DNA from: Phaeobacter inhibens DSM 16374
GTDB lineage: Bacteria > Pseudomonadota > Alphaproteobacteria > Rhodobacterales > Rhodobacteraceae
Assembly: GCF_000473105.1 (NCBI RefSeq)
Contig: NZ_KI421498.1
Coordinates: 3,294,385-3,358,384, forward strand
Reading direction: 5' to 3'
Length of the DNA stretch: 64,000 nt
A program made the position numbers and the translations under genes. Under the pieces are notes generated by a model. That model searched no databases, was not told where the DNA came from, and saw nothing but the letters and a program-made list of their open reading frames with translations. Shown here in pieces: positions 42,852 to 50,988 of this stretch; the stretch's first letter is position 1, and each line of letters starts with the position of its first letter.

Positions 42852-44327
42852 CTAGCCAGCCTTTGCACGGCTGGGGCGGAGGGCCTCTGCGATGAGGGCC
42901 AGCCCGGGCGCGATCCGGTTGGACGGGATCGAAGAGTACCCCAAGCGGTAATAGTTCTGTTTGCGGTGTTCCGCCGCGAAGAAAGGCGCGCCGGGTTCGA
43001 TCAGGACGCTCGTTGCCTTCAGCGACTGGGCGACCGCGGCGGTATCCACACCTTCATCGGCGCGCATCCACAGGGAGGAGCCACCGTAGACCCCAACCCC
43101 CGCGACGCTGAGCCCGTGATGGGTCACCGCGTCTTCGATCACGCAGCGGCGATCGTGCAGTACCTTGGCCATGCGGCGGATCTGGGCATCGTAGTGGCCC
43201 AGCGACAGGAAATAGGCCACGGTGCGCTGCACATGGCCGGGCGGATGGCGCAGCACATTGGCGCGCAGGGCGCGGGCCTGCCGGATGAAGGGCTCGGACC
43301 CCACCAGATAGCCAAGGCGAAGGCCGGGAAAGAGCGATTTGGAAAAGCTGCCGACATAGACCACCCGCCCATCCGCATCGAGTGATTTCAGCGCGGGGGA
43401 GGGCGCGCCGAGGAAGGACATTTCAAACTCATAATCGTCTTCGACAATCACCGCGTCGATCTCGCGGGCGCGTTCCAGAAGCTGCTTGCGCCGGGCCATG
43501 GGCATGGTCGCCGTGGTCGGGCTTTGGTGGCTGGGGGTGGTGAAGATGACATCGGTGTCATCCCGGATGGTGTCAGGCGGCAGCCCGTCATGATCTACAG
43601 GCAGGCAGTCGATCTCGCAGCCGCGATAGACCAGCTGATCGCGCAGGGTATAATAGGTCGGATCCTCCAGCGCGGCCTTGCGTCCCGGTCCCAGCAGCAA
43701 CTGGGTCACCAGCCAGAGCGCGTTCTGGGCGCCAAGCGTGATCAGGATTTCCTCCGGCCGGGCAGAAATACCGCGGCGGGGCAGGGTGTGGCGGGCGATA
43801 TATTCCACCAGGAGCGGATCGTCCTGATCGAAGTAATCATTGGTGAGCGCGGCAAAATCCTTCTGTCCCAACGCCCGCAGCGCGCAGAGCCGCCAGTTGG
43901 CATGATCAAACAGCGAGGCATCCGCCTGCCCGTAGATGAAGGGATAGCGGTAATCGCGCCAGTCCTGCGGTTTGCGGGGGGTATCGCCGCCGCAGTAATT
44001 GCCGACGATGGCCGAGGACCAGTCTACCGTATCCGCAGATTTCTGTGAGGGCGCGTAGCTGGGCGGCACCGGGGCATTCTCGGAGACATAATACCCGGAT
44101 CGCCCCTTGGAGATCAGGTAATCATTGGCCAGCAGCTCTGTATAGGCCAGCGTCACGGTGATGCGACTGATGCCCAGATGCGCGGCCAGCTTGCGCGAGG
44201 AGGGCAGTTTCTCCCCCACTCGCAGGCGCCCGGAGAGAATGCCCTCCGCAATCATTTCCTGGATCTGCGCCTGCAGAGTGCCTTGCGCATCGGGGTTGAG
44301 AAAGAAGGTGTCGACAGAGATAGCCAT
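42852..44327 (-). CDS. tauR: TauR: MocR/GntR-type regulator of taurine utilisation
   Basis: 491 residues. N-terminal GntR winged helix: LQAQIQEMIAEGILSGRLRV, KLPSSRKLAAHLGISRITV. Residues 110-480 form an aminotransferase class I fold with the PLP region YVGSFSKSLFPGLRLGYLVG (Schiff-base Lys). MocR regulators sense an amino compound through PLP, here probably taurine. Located directly upstream of xsc on the same strand, 193 bp away. Box-like repeats in its own promoter suggest autoregulation. Confidence 0.93.
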   Translation of the reverse strand: MAISVDTFFLNPDAQGTLQAQIQEMIAEGILSGRLRVGEKLPSSRKLAAHLGISRITVTLAYTELLANDYLISKGRSGYYVSENAPVPPSYAPSQKSADTVDWSSAIVGNYCGGDTPRKPQDWRDYRYPFIYGQADASLFDHANWRLCALRALGQKDFAALTNDYFDQDDPLLVEYIARHTLPRRGISARPEEILITLGAQNALWLVTQLLLGPGRKAALEDPTYYTLRDQLVYRGCEIDCLPVDHDGLPPDTIRDDTDVIFTTPSHQSPTTATMPMARRKQLLERAREIDAVIVEDDYEFEMSFLGAPSPALKSLDADGRVVYVGSFSKSLFPGLRLGYLVGSEPFIRQARALRANVLRHPPGHVQRTVAYFLSLGHYDAQIRRMAKVLHDRRCVIEDAVTHHGLSVAGVGVYGGSSLWMRADEGVDTAAVAQSLKATSVLIEPGAPFFAAEHRKQNYYRLGYSSIPSNRIAPGLALIAEALRPSRAKAG

Positions 44328-44340
44328 GAATCACTGTAGG

Positions 44341-44378
44341 CTGGACATAAATGGGGTGCAATCTGGACTTAGTGCCAG
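44341..44378. promoter_or_regulatory. TauR-box-like repeats at the tauR promoter
   Basis: On the plus strand: CTGGACATAA (44341-44350) and CTGGACTTAG (44363-44372), 22 bp apart; a third, inverted copy CTGGCACTAA lies on the minus strand at 44378-44369. The first copy begins 14 bp from the tauR ATG, a position better suited to repression of tauR than to activation. Confidence 0.65.
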
Positions 44379-44520
44379 TTTGTGGGAATCTGTGCCGTGT
44401 ACTGGCTTGAGACCGGTGGCGCAGGCCGGTTTCATCCTATCAAGCGGGGTGGCAAGACGAATATGCTCATTTGCCGTTTGATCCCATGCACCAGAGGTAT
44501 CTTGCATTTCGCCATTAAAA

Positions 44521-44540
44521 CTATAAAACTAGTTATATAG
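44521..44540. promoter_or_regulatory. palindromic operator of the ArsR-permease operon
   Basis: CTATAAAACTAGTTATATAG is a 20-bp palindrome with a single mismatched pair, 37 bp before the ArsR start. AT-rich dyads of this kind are typical ArsR/SmtB sites. Confidence 0.65.
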
Positions 44541-44577
44541 AATAATTTGAGGCCAGGACGAGGCCAAGAGGTGCGTT

Positions 44578-44895
44578 ATGGAATGGGAACATGCGGCGGG
44601 TGGATTTGCGGCGATGGGGTCGGAGGCGCGGCTGGCGGTGTTGCGCTGTCTGGTGCGCGCGGGCGAAGGCGGGTTGATGGTGCAGGATATTCAGGCCCGC
44701 ACGGGCATTGCGCCGTCCACATTGGCCCATCATCTGAAACTGCTGGCAAGCGCGGGGCTGATCCTGCAGCGCAAGGAAGGGCGCAGCACCTATAACACGG
44801 CAGATTATGCCCAGTTGAAGCAAATGGCGGAGTTTATCCTCAGCGAGTGCTGCGCGGATGATGTCTCTGTCCGGGAGGTGGCGAACGATGGCTGA
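44578..44895 (+). CDS. ArsR-family transcriptional regulator
   Basis: 105 residues. Winged helix-turn-helix: SEARLAVLRCLVRAGEGG, MVQDIQARTGIAPSTLAHHL, KLLASAGLILQRKEGRST. The C-terminal helix carries adjacent cysteines (SECCADD) that could bind metal(loid) at the dimer interface; the classical alpha-3 ELCVCD motif of ArsR is absent. It overlaps the permease gene by eight bases and probably represses both from the upstream palindrome. Confidence 0.9.
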   Translation: MEWEHAAGGFAAMGSEARLAVLRCLVRAGEGGLMVQDIQARTGIAPSTLAHHLKLLASAGLILQRKEGRSTYNTADYAQLKQMAEFILSECCADDVSVREVANDG

Positions 44896-45916
44896 GCTGA
44901 CACAAAACCTGCGTCCCGTGGCGCTGATTGCGCGGGGGATTAAAACGCCATGGGCGTTGTGTGTGGCGATCCTGCTGGCGGTGGCTGTGCTGGATCCCGG
45001 CAATCTGGCAGAGGTCATCCGGTTCGCCGGGGCGGCGTTGCTGCACACCGGGCGTTACATTCTGTTTGCGGTGCTGCTGTTGTCCTACCTCAAGGCGACG
45101 GGGGCCGAGGTGATGGTGGCGCGGGCCTTTGAAGGGCGCGAAGTGCGGATGATCTTTCTCGCGGCGGTCTTTGGCGGGCTGGCACCGTTTTGTTCCTGCG
45201 AGGTGATTCCGTTCATTGCGGGGCTTCTGGCGCTGGGCGCGCCGCTTTCTGCGGTGATGGCGTTCTGGCTGGCCTCGCCCCTGATCGACCCGCCGACGCT
45301 GCTGATCACGGCTGGGGCGCTCGGCTGGCCGTTTGCGATTGCCAAGGCGGTCGCGGCGGTGGCGCTGGGGCTGTTTGGTGGCTTTGTCATCAAGGCATTG
45401 CGGGGGGCTGGAGCCTTTGCCAGCCCGCTGAGGCAGGCGCCGACCTCAGGCTGCTGTGGTTGTGGAGCGCCCAAGGCCGAGGCGCCGGTCTGGGCCTTTT
45501 GGCGGGAACCTGCGCGGCGCAGTCAGTTTCGGCAGGAATTCATCAGCAATGGCCTGTTTCTGGTGAAATGGTTGACGTTGGCCTATGTGCTGGAGGCGCT
45601 GTTGGTGTCCTATGTGCCTGCGGATCTCATTGCCACTTTGGTTGGTGGGGAGGGGATTCTGCCGATTGCCACTGCGGCGCTGGTGGGGATGCCTGCCTAT
45701 CTCAACTCCTATGTGGCGCCGCCTTTTCTGGCGGGGCTGATGGAGCAGGGGATGAGCGCGGGGGCTGCCATGGCGTTTATGGTGGCCGGGGCGGTCAGTT
45801 CAATCCCGGCGATGGCGGCGGTTTGGTCACTGGTGAAACCGCAGGTCTTTGCCGCCTATCTGGCATTGGGGATCACCGGCGCGATTCTGTCTGGGATCCT
45901 GTTTCAGATGGTTTAA
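44888..45916 (+). CDS. PF03773 permease (ArsP / SO0444-like metal or organoarsenical efflux)
   Basis: 342 residues with about eight to ten membrane segments. The family signature is GLAPFCSCEVIPFIAGLLAL, with Cys-Ser-Cys at the membrane, and a second repeat GMPAYLNSYVAPPFLAGLM. The central cytosolic loop has a Cys cluster CCGCGAP, suggesting thiol-metal handling. Relatives export trivalent organoarsenicals or Cu/Zn. Co-transcribed with the ArsR gene. The ATG at 44888 follows GGGAGG; the earlier in-frame ATG at 44858 lies within arsR. Confidence 0.87.
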   Translation: MAELTQNLRPVALIARGIKTPWALCVAILLAVAVLDPGNLAEVIRFAGAALLHTGRYILFAVLLLSYLKATGAEVMVARAFEGREVRMIFLAAVFGGLAPFCSCEVIPFIAGLLALGAPLSAVMAFWLASPLIDPPTLLITAGALGWPFAIAKAVAAVALGLFGGFVIKALRGAGAFASPLRQAPTSGCCGCGAPKAEAPVWAFWREPARRSQFRQEFISNGLFLVKWLTLAYVLEALLVSYVPADLIATLVGGEGILPIATAALVGMPAYLNSYVAPPFLAGLMEQGMSAGAAMAFMVAGAVSSIPAMAAVWSLVKPQVFAAYLALGITGAILSGILFQMV

Positions 45917-45930
45917 CAAATGCGCAATGA

Positions 45931-46015
45931 GCGGGGGCTTGGCTCCCGCCCGTTGCAAGGCAATCAGAGATGACCCTGCGCCCGTTGGGCCAAGCGCCGC
46001 GCATCTGCGCGGCGC
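45931..46015. other. two hairpins downstream of the permease gene
   Basis: The first (45931-45949) is GCGGGGGC / GCTCCCGC, one mismatch, a likely end of the permease transcript. The second (45994-46015) is a perfect 9-bp stem GCGCCGCGC / GCGCGGCGC with loop ATCT. Neither is followed by a T run. The rest of the gap to 46177 shows nothing else. Confidence 0.55.
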
Positions 46016-46177
46016 AGCGCGTATGGGGCGGCGATTCTGGCTGGCTGGGGACCGGTGGCCTCCTCGATCCGTTTCTTGCGGGAAAGGGAAGAGCCTCCGC
46101 TGCAACCGCATGAAACGGGTCGAGTGCATGTCGGTGAGGCGGTTAGCTCAGGGCGTCAACCAATGGAGGCTTTGATC

Positions 46178-46933
46178 ATGGAACTTAAGGACAAGACACT
46201 CATCATAACCGGTGCTAGCAGCGGAATTGGCGCCGCAGCCGCGCAATTGTTTGCGGCAGAAGGGGCCAACGTCGTGCTGGGTGCACGGCGGCAGGCTGAA
46301 CTGCAAACCCTTACCGGGAAGATCAACCAGAGCGGTGGAGGGGCAGCCTGTCTGGCCGGGGATGTTACGGAGGAATCCTATTCAGAAGCCCTGGTGGCCC
46401 TGGCGACAGAGGAGTTCGGCGGGTTGGACGGCGCCTTTAACAACGCGGGCATGATGGGCGATATAGGGCCGGTTGAACAGATGGATGCCGCCAACTGGAA
46501 CGCCGTCATCACGGCAAACCTGACCGCCGCGTTTTTCTCGGCCAAGGCGCAGATCCCGGCTCTGCGCGCAGGCGGCGGTGGCGCGCTGGTGTTTACCGGA
46601 TCCTTCGTCGGTTTCAGCAATGGCGGCATGCCGGGCATGGGGGCCTATGCGGCCTCCAAGGCGGGGTTGATCGGCCTAGTTCAGTCGCTGGCCTCCGATC
46701 TGGCTGCAGAGGGTATCCGCGCAAACGCGCTGCTGCCCGGGGGAACCAAAACCGCCATGGCCGGTGATGATCCGGACACCCACAGTTTTATCGCCGGGCT
46801 GCACCCGATGAAACGAATGGCCGCTCCGGTGGAAATCGCCCAGGCGGCGCTGTTTCTTCTGTCGGACCGGTCCAGTTTCGTGACCGGCGGTCCGGTGGCG
46901 GTGGATGGCGGAATCGCGGCACGGCTTGTCTGA
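46178..46933 (+). CDS. short-chain dehydrogenase/reductase (SDR)
   Basis: 251 residues, classical SDR. Cofactor motif TGASSGIGAAAAQLF (residues 10-24), NNAG motif in GAFNNAGMMGD, catalytic Ser in FTGSFVGFSN, and YAASK with Tyr and Lys. An Arg in GARRQAE after the second strand favours NADP(H). Substrate unknown. GGAGG lies ahead of the ATG at 46178. Convergent with tpa across a shared hairpin. Confidence 0.92.
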   Translation: MELKDKTLIITGASSGIGAAAAQLFAAEGANVVLGARRQAELQTLTGKINQSGGGAACLAGDVTEESYSEALVALATEEFGGLDGAFNNAGMMGDIGPVEQMDAANWNAVITANLTAAFFSAKAQIPALRAGGGGALVFTGSFVGFSNGGMPGMGAYAASKAGLIGLVQSLASDLAAEGIRANALLPGGTKTAMAGDDPDTHSFIAGLHPMKRMAAPVEIAQAALFLLSDRSSFVTGGPVAVDGGIAARLV

Positions 46934-46964
46934 ATCCGACCGGGCCAACTGTCTCAACAAAAAA

Positions 46965-46987
46965 GCGCCCCGGACATACCGGGGCGC
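46965..46987 (-). terminator. terminator of tpa
   Basis: A 9-bp perfect stem GCGCCCCGG / CCGGGGCGC with a five-base loop, followed on the minus strand by six T residues, 28 bp after the tpa stop. Confidence 0.85.
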
Positions 46988-47014
46988 AATTCGTTCCTCC
47001 AGCAGGGAAGTGTA

Positions 47015-48412
47015 TCAGCCAAAGACCTTGGTCAGGGCCACATCCACCGCGTCGGTGATCTTGTCCACATCTTCTGGCGTGACGATCAGTGCGGGGCTGA
47101 AGCACAGGGTGTTGTTCTTGCCCGGAATGGAGCGGTTGGTCACACCGATGATGACGTTCTGATTGCCACATTCAGCCACAACCGCCTGTGCCAGTTTCTC
47201 GTCCACCGGTTCCTTGGTCTCGCGGTCCGCGACCAGTTCGGCGCCGAGGAACAGACCCTTGCCGCGGACATCGCCGATGACCTGATGTTTCTCCATCAGC
47301 GCCTCAAGGTTGGCCTTCATCCGCGCGCCCATGGCGGTGCAGTTGTCGAGCAGGTTCTCATCCTCGATGATCTGCATATTGACCAGCGCGGCCGCAGGGC
47401 CAGCGGTACAGCCGCCGAAGGTGGAGATGTCGCGGAAGTAGTTCAGCGGATCGCTGGCGTCATCCTTGAACATGTCAAAGACCGCTTCGGTGGTGACGAG
47501 GCAGGCAATCGCCGCATAGCCGGAGGCCACACCTTTGGCCATGGTCACGAAATCGGGCTGGATACCGTAGTGCTGATAGCCAAACCAGGTGCCGGTGCGG
47601 CCAACGCCACAGACCACTTCGTCGATGTGCAAGAGGATGTCATACTGTTTGCAGATCTCCTGCACGCGCGGCCAGTAGCCTTCGGGGGCCTCGATAACAC
47701 CACCACCTGCGGTCACCGGTTCAAGGCAGAGCGCGCCAACGGTGTCGGGGCCTTCGCGCAGGATGATCTCTTCGATCTGGTTGGCCGCTGCAATGCCGAA
47801 CTCCTTGCCGGAGAGATGCTCCAGACCCAGCTCGTGCTTGCGGTATTCCATGCAGTGGGGAACCTTCACGAAATCAGGCGCGAAGGGGCCGTATTGCATG
47901 TTGCGCTCTTCCTGACCGCCTGCGGACATCGCCGCGAGGGTGGAGCCGTGGTAGTCGCGGTCGCGATAGAGGATCTTGGTTTTCTTGCCGTCGTATTTCT
48001 TGTGCGCGATCTGGCGCACCATCTTGAAGGCTTTCTCATTCGCCTCAGAACCGGAGTTGTTGTAGTAGACCCGGCTCATGCCCGGCATCTTCTCAATCAG
48101 CTTCTCTGCGAACAGCGCACCGGGGATGGACCCTGCCGACTGGGCGAAATAGCAGAGTTTCATCAGCTGGTCATAGACCGCCTTGGCGATTTCCTCGCGG
48201 CCATAGCCGACGTTGACGGTCCAGACACCGCCGGAAACGGCATCGAGCCATTCCTTGCCGTTCTGGTCCCAAACCCGCATGCCCTTGCCCTCGACGATGA
48301 TGCGGGGGTCGTTTTCTTCAAAAGGCTTGTGCTGGATCAGGTGATGCCAGACGTTGGCCTTGTCTGCGGCGATGACCCGGCTCAGGTCGTTTTCATTGAA
48401 CGTGCCATCCAT
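47015..48412 (-). CDS. tpa: taurine-pyruvate aminotransferase
   Basis: 465 residues, class III PLP aminotransferase. It transfers the amino group of taurine to pyruvate, giving sulfoacetaldehyde and alanine. The PLP Lys is residue 293 in MAKGVASGY; GSEANEKAFKMVRQ and LLHIDEVVCGVGRTG are family motifs. The N-terminus (NENDLSRVIAADKANVWHHL) matches Tpa of Rhodobacterales. It supplies the substrate for Xsc, encoded 4 kb away on the same strand. Paired TauR-box-like repeats lie about 100 bases upstream. Confidence 0.93.
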   Translation of the reverse strand: MDGTFNENDLSRVIAADKANVWHHLIQHKPFEENDPRIIVEGKGMRVWDQNGKEWLDAVSGGVWTVNVGYGREEIAKAVYDQLMKLCYFAQSAGSIPGALFAEKLIEKMPGMSRVYYNNSGSEANEKAFKMVRQIAHKKYDGKKTKILYRDRDYHGSTLAAMSAGGQEERNMQYGPFAPDFVKVPHCMEYRKHELGLEHLSGKEFGIAAANQIEEIILREGPDTVGALCLEPVTAGGGVIEAPEGYWPRVQEICKQYDILLHIDEVVCGVGRTGTWFGYQHYGIQPDFVTMAKGVASGYAAIACLVTTEAVFDMFKDDASDPLNYFRDISTFGGCTAGPAAALVNMQIIEDENLLDNCTAMGARMKANLEALMEKHQVIGDVRGKGLFLGAELVADRETKEPVDEKLAQAVVAECGNQNVIIGVTNRSIPGKNNTLCFSPALIVTPEDVDKITDAVDVALTKVFG

Positions 48413-48509
48413 GACATGCCCTTTCCAAGTTGTTCGAAAATGCGGTCTGCCATGGATTGTCTGGTCAGACTCGCCCTGTATCTACGAAACGCTATATTTA
48501 CGTTTTGCT

Positions 48510-48542
48510 CTAGGTCCAGTTGCCGGCGCAATTTAGCTCCAG
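48510..48542 (-). promoter_or_regulatory. paired TauR-box-like direct repeats upstream of tpa
   Basis: On the minus strand: CTGGAGCTAA (48542-48533) and CTGGACCTAG (48519-48510), 23 bp apart start to start, the same spacing as at xsc. They lie 98-130 bases before the tpa ATG. Confidence 0.65.
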
Positions 48543-48639
48543 ACGCGGAGCTGGCGGATGATTGCGGTAAAAAACATTTGTTCTGGATTTGCCGGATTGA
48601 GAACGTGCGTCGTTATGCGCCAAATCGGTGCAGTAACAC

Positions 48640-49461
48640 ATGCGGAGCGAAGCGTTGACGACATATCATCTGATGGTGGCCCCCAATGGGGCGCGGCGGC
48701 GGCAGTCGGATCATGCAGGGCTGCCGTTGCGCACGGCGGAGATTGCCGCGACGGCGGCGACCTGCCAGCGCGCCGGGGCGGACGCGCTGCATCTGCATGT
48801 GCGCGACCGGGACGGCGGGCATTCGCTGGATGCGGGACGCTACCGCGCGGCGATCGCGGCGGTGGCCGAGGCCGCGCCGGGCATGGCGATCCAGATCACC
48901 ACCGAGAGTGCCGGGGTTTTTGACGTGGCCGATCAGCTGGCCTGTCTGGAGGCGCTGCGCCCGGCGGCGGCCTCTGTGTCTATCCGAGAGATGGCGCGGG
49001 ATTGGCGATTGGCATCGCGGGCTTATGCGGTCTGTGCGGAGGCGCGGACCGAGGTGCAGCATATCCTTTATGACCTGAACTGTGTGGCCCTGCTGCGGGC
49101 GGGCTATGCTGCGGGGCGGATTCCCGCAGCGATGCGGTCAGCGATATTCGTTCTGGGACGCTACGCGCCGCCGCGTCTGGCCCATCCGTCGGAGTTGCGC
49201 CCGTTTCTGGCGGCAACTGCGGATCTGGATCTGGACTGGGGGCTCTGCGCCTTTGGCCAAGAAGAGCACGCCTGCCTGCTGGCAGGGCTTGAGGCCGGCG
49301 GGCGGCTGCGGATCGGGTTTGAAAACAATACCCAGGCTGCGGATGGATCAGCGTATCCTGACAACGCGGCCTCTGTCGCGGCTTTTGTCGCATTGGCCCG
49401 CGCGGCGGGGCATCGCCCGCACATGATGTCTGTAATTAGTGATCAAGGAACCCAGTTATGA
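48640..49461 (+). CDS. BKACE-family beta-keto acid cleavage enzyme (DUF849)
   Basis: 273 residues. BKACE enzymes cleave a beta-keto acid with acetyl-CoA to acetoacetate and a new acyl-CoA, as in lysine fermentation (Kce) or carnitine breakdown. Metal ligands are in LHLHVRDRDGGHSLD (His-x-His); the catalytic region FENNTQAADGSAYPDNA corresponds to the conserved Glu/Asp block. The substrate specificity is open. A TTG start at 48655, with GGAGCGA upstream, is a good alternative to the ATG at 48640. It overlaps the aminotransferase gene by ATGA. Confidence 0.88.
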   Translation: MRSEALTTYHLMVAPNGARRRQSDHAGLPLRTAEIAATAATCQRAGADALHLHVRDRDGGHSLDAGRYRAAIAAVAEAAPGMAIQITTESAGVFDVADQLACLEALRPAAASVSIREMARDWRLASRAYAVCAEARTEVQHILYDLNCVALLRAGYAAGRIPAAMRSAIFVLGRYAPPRLAHPSELRPFLAATADLDLDWGLCAFGQEEHACLLAGLEAGGRLRIGFENNTQAADGSAYPDNAASVAAFVALARAAGHRPHMMSVISDQGTQL

Positions 49462-50780
49462 GCCATGTTTTCCCCCGCCACACCAAGGCCGTTCTGCCCA
49501 CCGCCGTTGCAGGGGACGGCTGCTACCTGATTGATGCCAATGGCAAACGCTATTTCGATGGCTCCGGCGGCGCGGCGGTGTCCTGTCTGGGCCATTCCGA
49601 TGCCGAGGTGATTGCGGCCATACAGGAGCAGGTTGGCAAGCTGGCCTTTGCCCATACCGGGTTCATGACGTCGGAACCCGCAGAAGCGCTGGCGGATCTG
49701 CTGATTTCACAGGCGCCGGGGGATCTGGACCGGGTCTATTTCGTCTCTGGCGGGTCAGAGGCGACGGAGGCCGCGATCAAGCTGGCGCGGCAGTATCATC
49801 TGGAGCGTGGCGACAGCGCGCGCCGTCACGTGATCGCGCGCAGGCAGAGCTATCACGGCAATACGCTGGGGGCACTTGCAGCGGGCGGCAATGCATGGCG
49901 ACGCCAGCAGTTTGCGCCGCTGCTGATCGATATTTCGCATATCGCGCCCTGCTATGAATATGTTGATCGGGGCGAGGGCGAGAGCCGCTATGACTATGGT
50001 CAGCGCGTCGCCAATGAGCTGGAGGCGGAGATCCTGCGGCTTGGGCCAGAAACGGTCATGGCCTTTATGGCGGAGCCTGTGGTGGGGGCGACATCCGGCG
50101 CGGTGCCGGCCGTTGAGGGGTATTTCAAACGCATTCGCGAAATCTGCGACCAATATGGCGTGTTGCTCATTCTGGATGAGGTAATGTGTGGCATGGGGCG
50201 GACTGGTCATTTGTTCGCCTGCGAGGCGGATGGTGTTGCGCCGGATATCCTCTGTATCGCCAAGGGGCTGGGCGCTGGCTATCAGCCGATTGGCGCGATG
50301 CTGTGCAGCCGTCAGATCTATGACGCCATTGAGGGCGGAAGCGGTTTTTTCCAGCATGGCCACACCTATATCGGCCACCCGGTGGCAACGGCGGCGGGGC
50401 TGGCAGTGGTGCGGGCGCTGCTGGATCGCGGGCTGGTGCAGCGCAGTGCGGAGATGGGCGAGACGTTGCACGCGGCGCTGGTTGCGCGCTTTGGTCAGCA
50501 TCCGCATGTGGGCGATCTGCGCGGGCGTGGGTTGTTCCGGGGGATCGAGCTGGTGGCAGATCGGGAGAGCAAGACGCCCTTTGATCCTGGCCTAGGTATT
50601 GCGGGCAAGCTGAAAAAGGCCGCGTTCGAGGCCGGGTTGATCTGCTACCCTATGGCGGGCACGCGGGATGGGCGCAACGGTGATCATATCCTGCTCGCGC
50701 CGCCCTTTATCCTGAGTGAGGATCAGATTGGCGAGATCACAGACAAGCTGGAGGTTGCCTTGGATCAGGTGCTGCCCTGA
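49458..50780 (+). CDS. class III aminotransferase, partner of the BKACE enzyme
   Basis: 440 residues. PLP-dependent, with the Schiff-base Lys269 in CIAKGLGAGY, LILDEVMCGMGRTG (Asp that contacts the pyridine N) and FVSGGSEATEAAIKLAR. Similar to beta-alanine/omega-amino acid and diamine aminotransferases. Its start overlaps the BKACE stop, so the pair probably deaminates an amino compound to a keto acid that BKACE then cleaves. Distinct from Tpa in sequence; a role in taurine metabolism is not indicated. Confidence 0.87.
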   Translation: MSHVFPRHTKAVLPTAVAGDGCYLIDANGKRYFDGSGGAAVSCLGHSDAEVIAAIQEQVGKLAFAHTGFMTSEPAEALADLLISQAPGDLDRVYFVSGGSEATEAAIKLARQYHLERGDSARRHVIARRQSYHGNTLGALAAGGNAWRRQQFAPLLIDISHIAPCYEYVDRGEGESRYDYGQRVANELEAEILRLGPETVMAFMAEPVVGATSGAVPAVEGYFKRIREICDQYGVLLILDEVMCGMGRTGHLFACEADGVAPDILCIAKGLGAGYQPIGAMLCSRQIYDAIEGGSGFFQHGHTYIGHPVATAAGLAVVRALLDRGLVQRSAEMGETLHAALVARFGQHPHVGDLRGRGLFRGIELVADRESKTPFDPGLGIAGKLKKAAFEAGLICYPMAGTRDGRNGDHILLAPPFILSEDQIGEITDKLEVALDQVLP

Positions 50781-50949
50781 GCGAGTTGGTACTGGGGCGG
50801 TCTTAAGAGATTCGCGGACTGGCCGATCAAGCCATGGGGATTCAGCCCGGTGCATGGGATTTTGATCGGTTTTGGATGTGTATTTGGTGTCATTTTCTTT
50901 AAGCACTGACTTAATTATGCAGTAAATGAGTGAATATTTTCCGCTCTTG

Positions 50950-50976
50950 CTTGGTAGTGTGTTGGAATACACCAAG
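50950..50976. promoter_or_regulatory. inverted repeat before the class V aminotransferase gene
   Basis: CTTGGT / ACCAAG arms, with partial inner matches GTGT / ACAC, ending over the AAGAGGA ribosome-binding site of the gene at 50989. It could be an operator or a translation-controlling hairpin. Confidence 0.35.
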
Positions 50977-50988
50977 AGGACCGTTCAA

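Noticed and set aside
46138..46153. GGCGGTTAGCTCAGGG, resembling the 5' half of a tRNA with D-arm
   Set aside because: No T-arm, anticodon arm or 3' acceptor follows; the sequence runs straight into the SDR ribosome-binding site.
47285..48658. 457-residue open frame opposite tpa
   Set aside because: Antisense shadow of tpa; no protein motifs.
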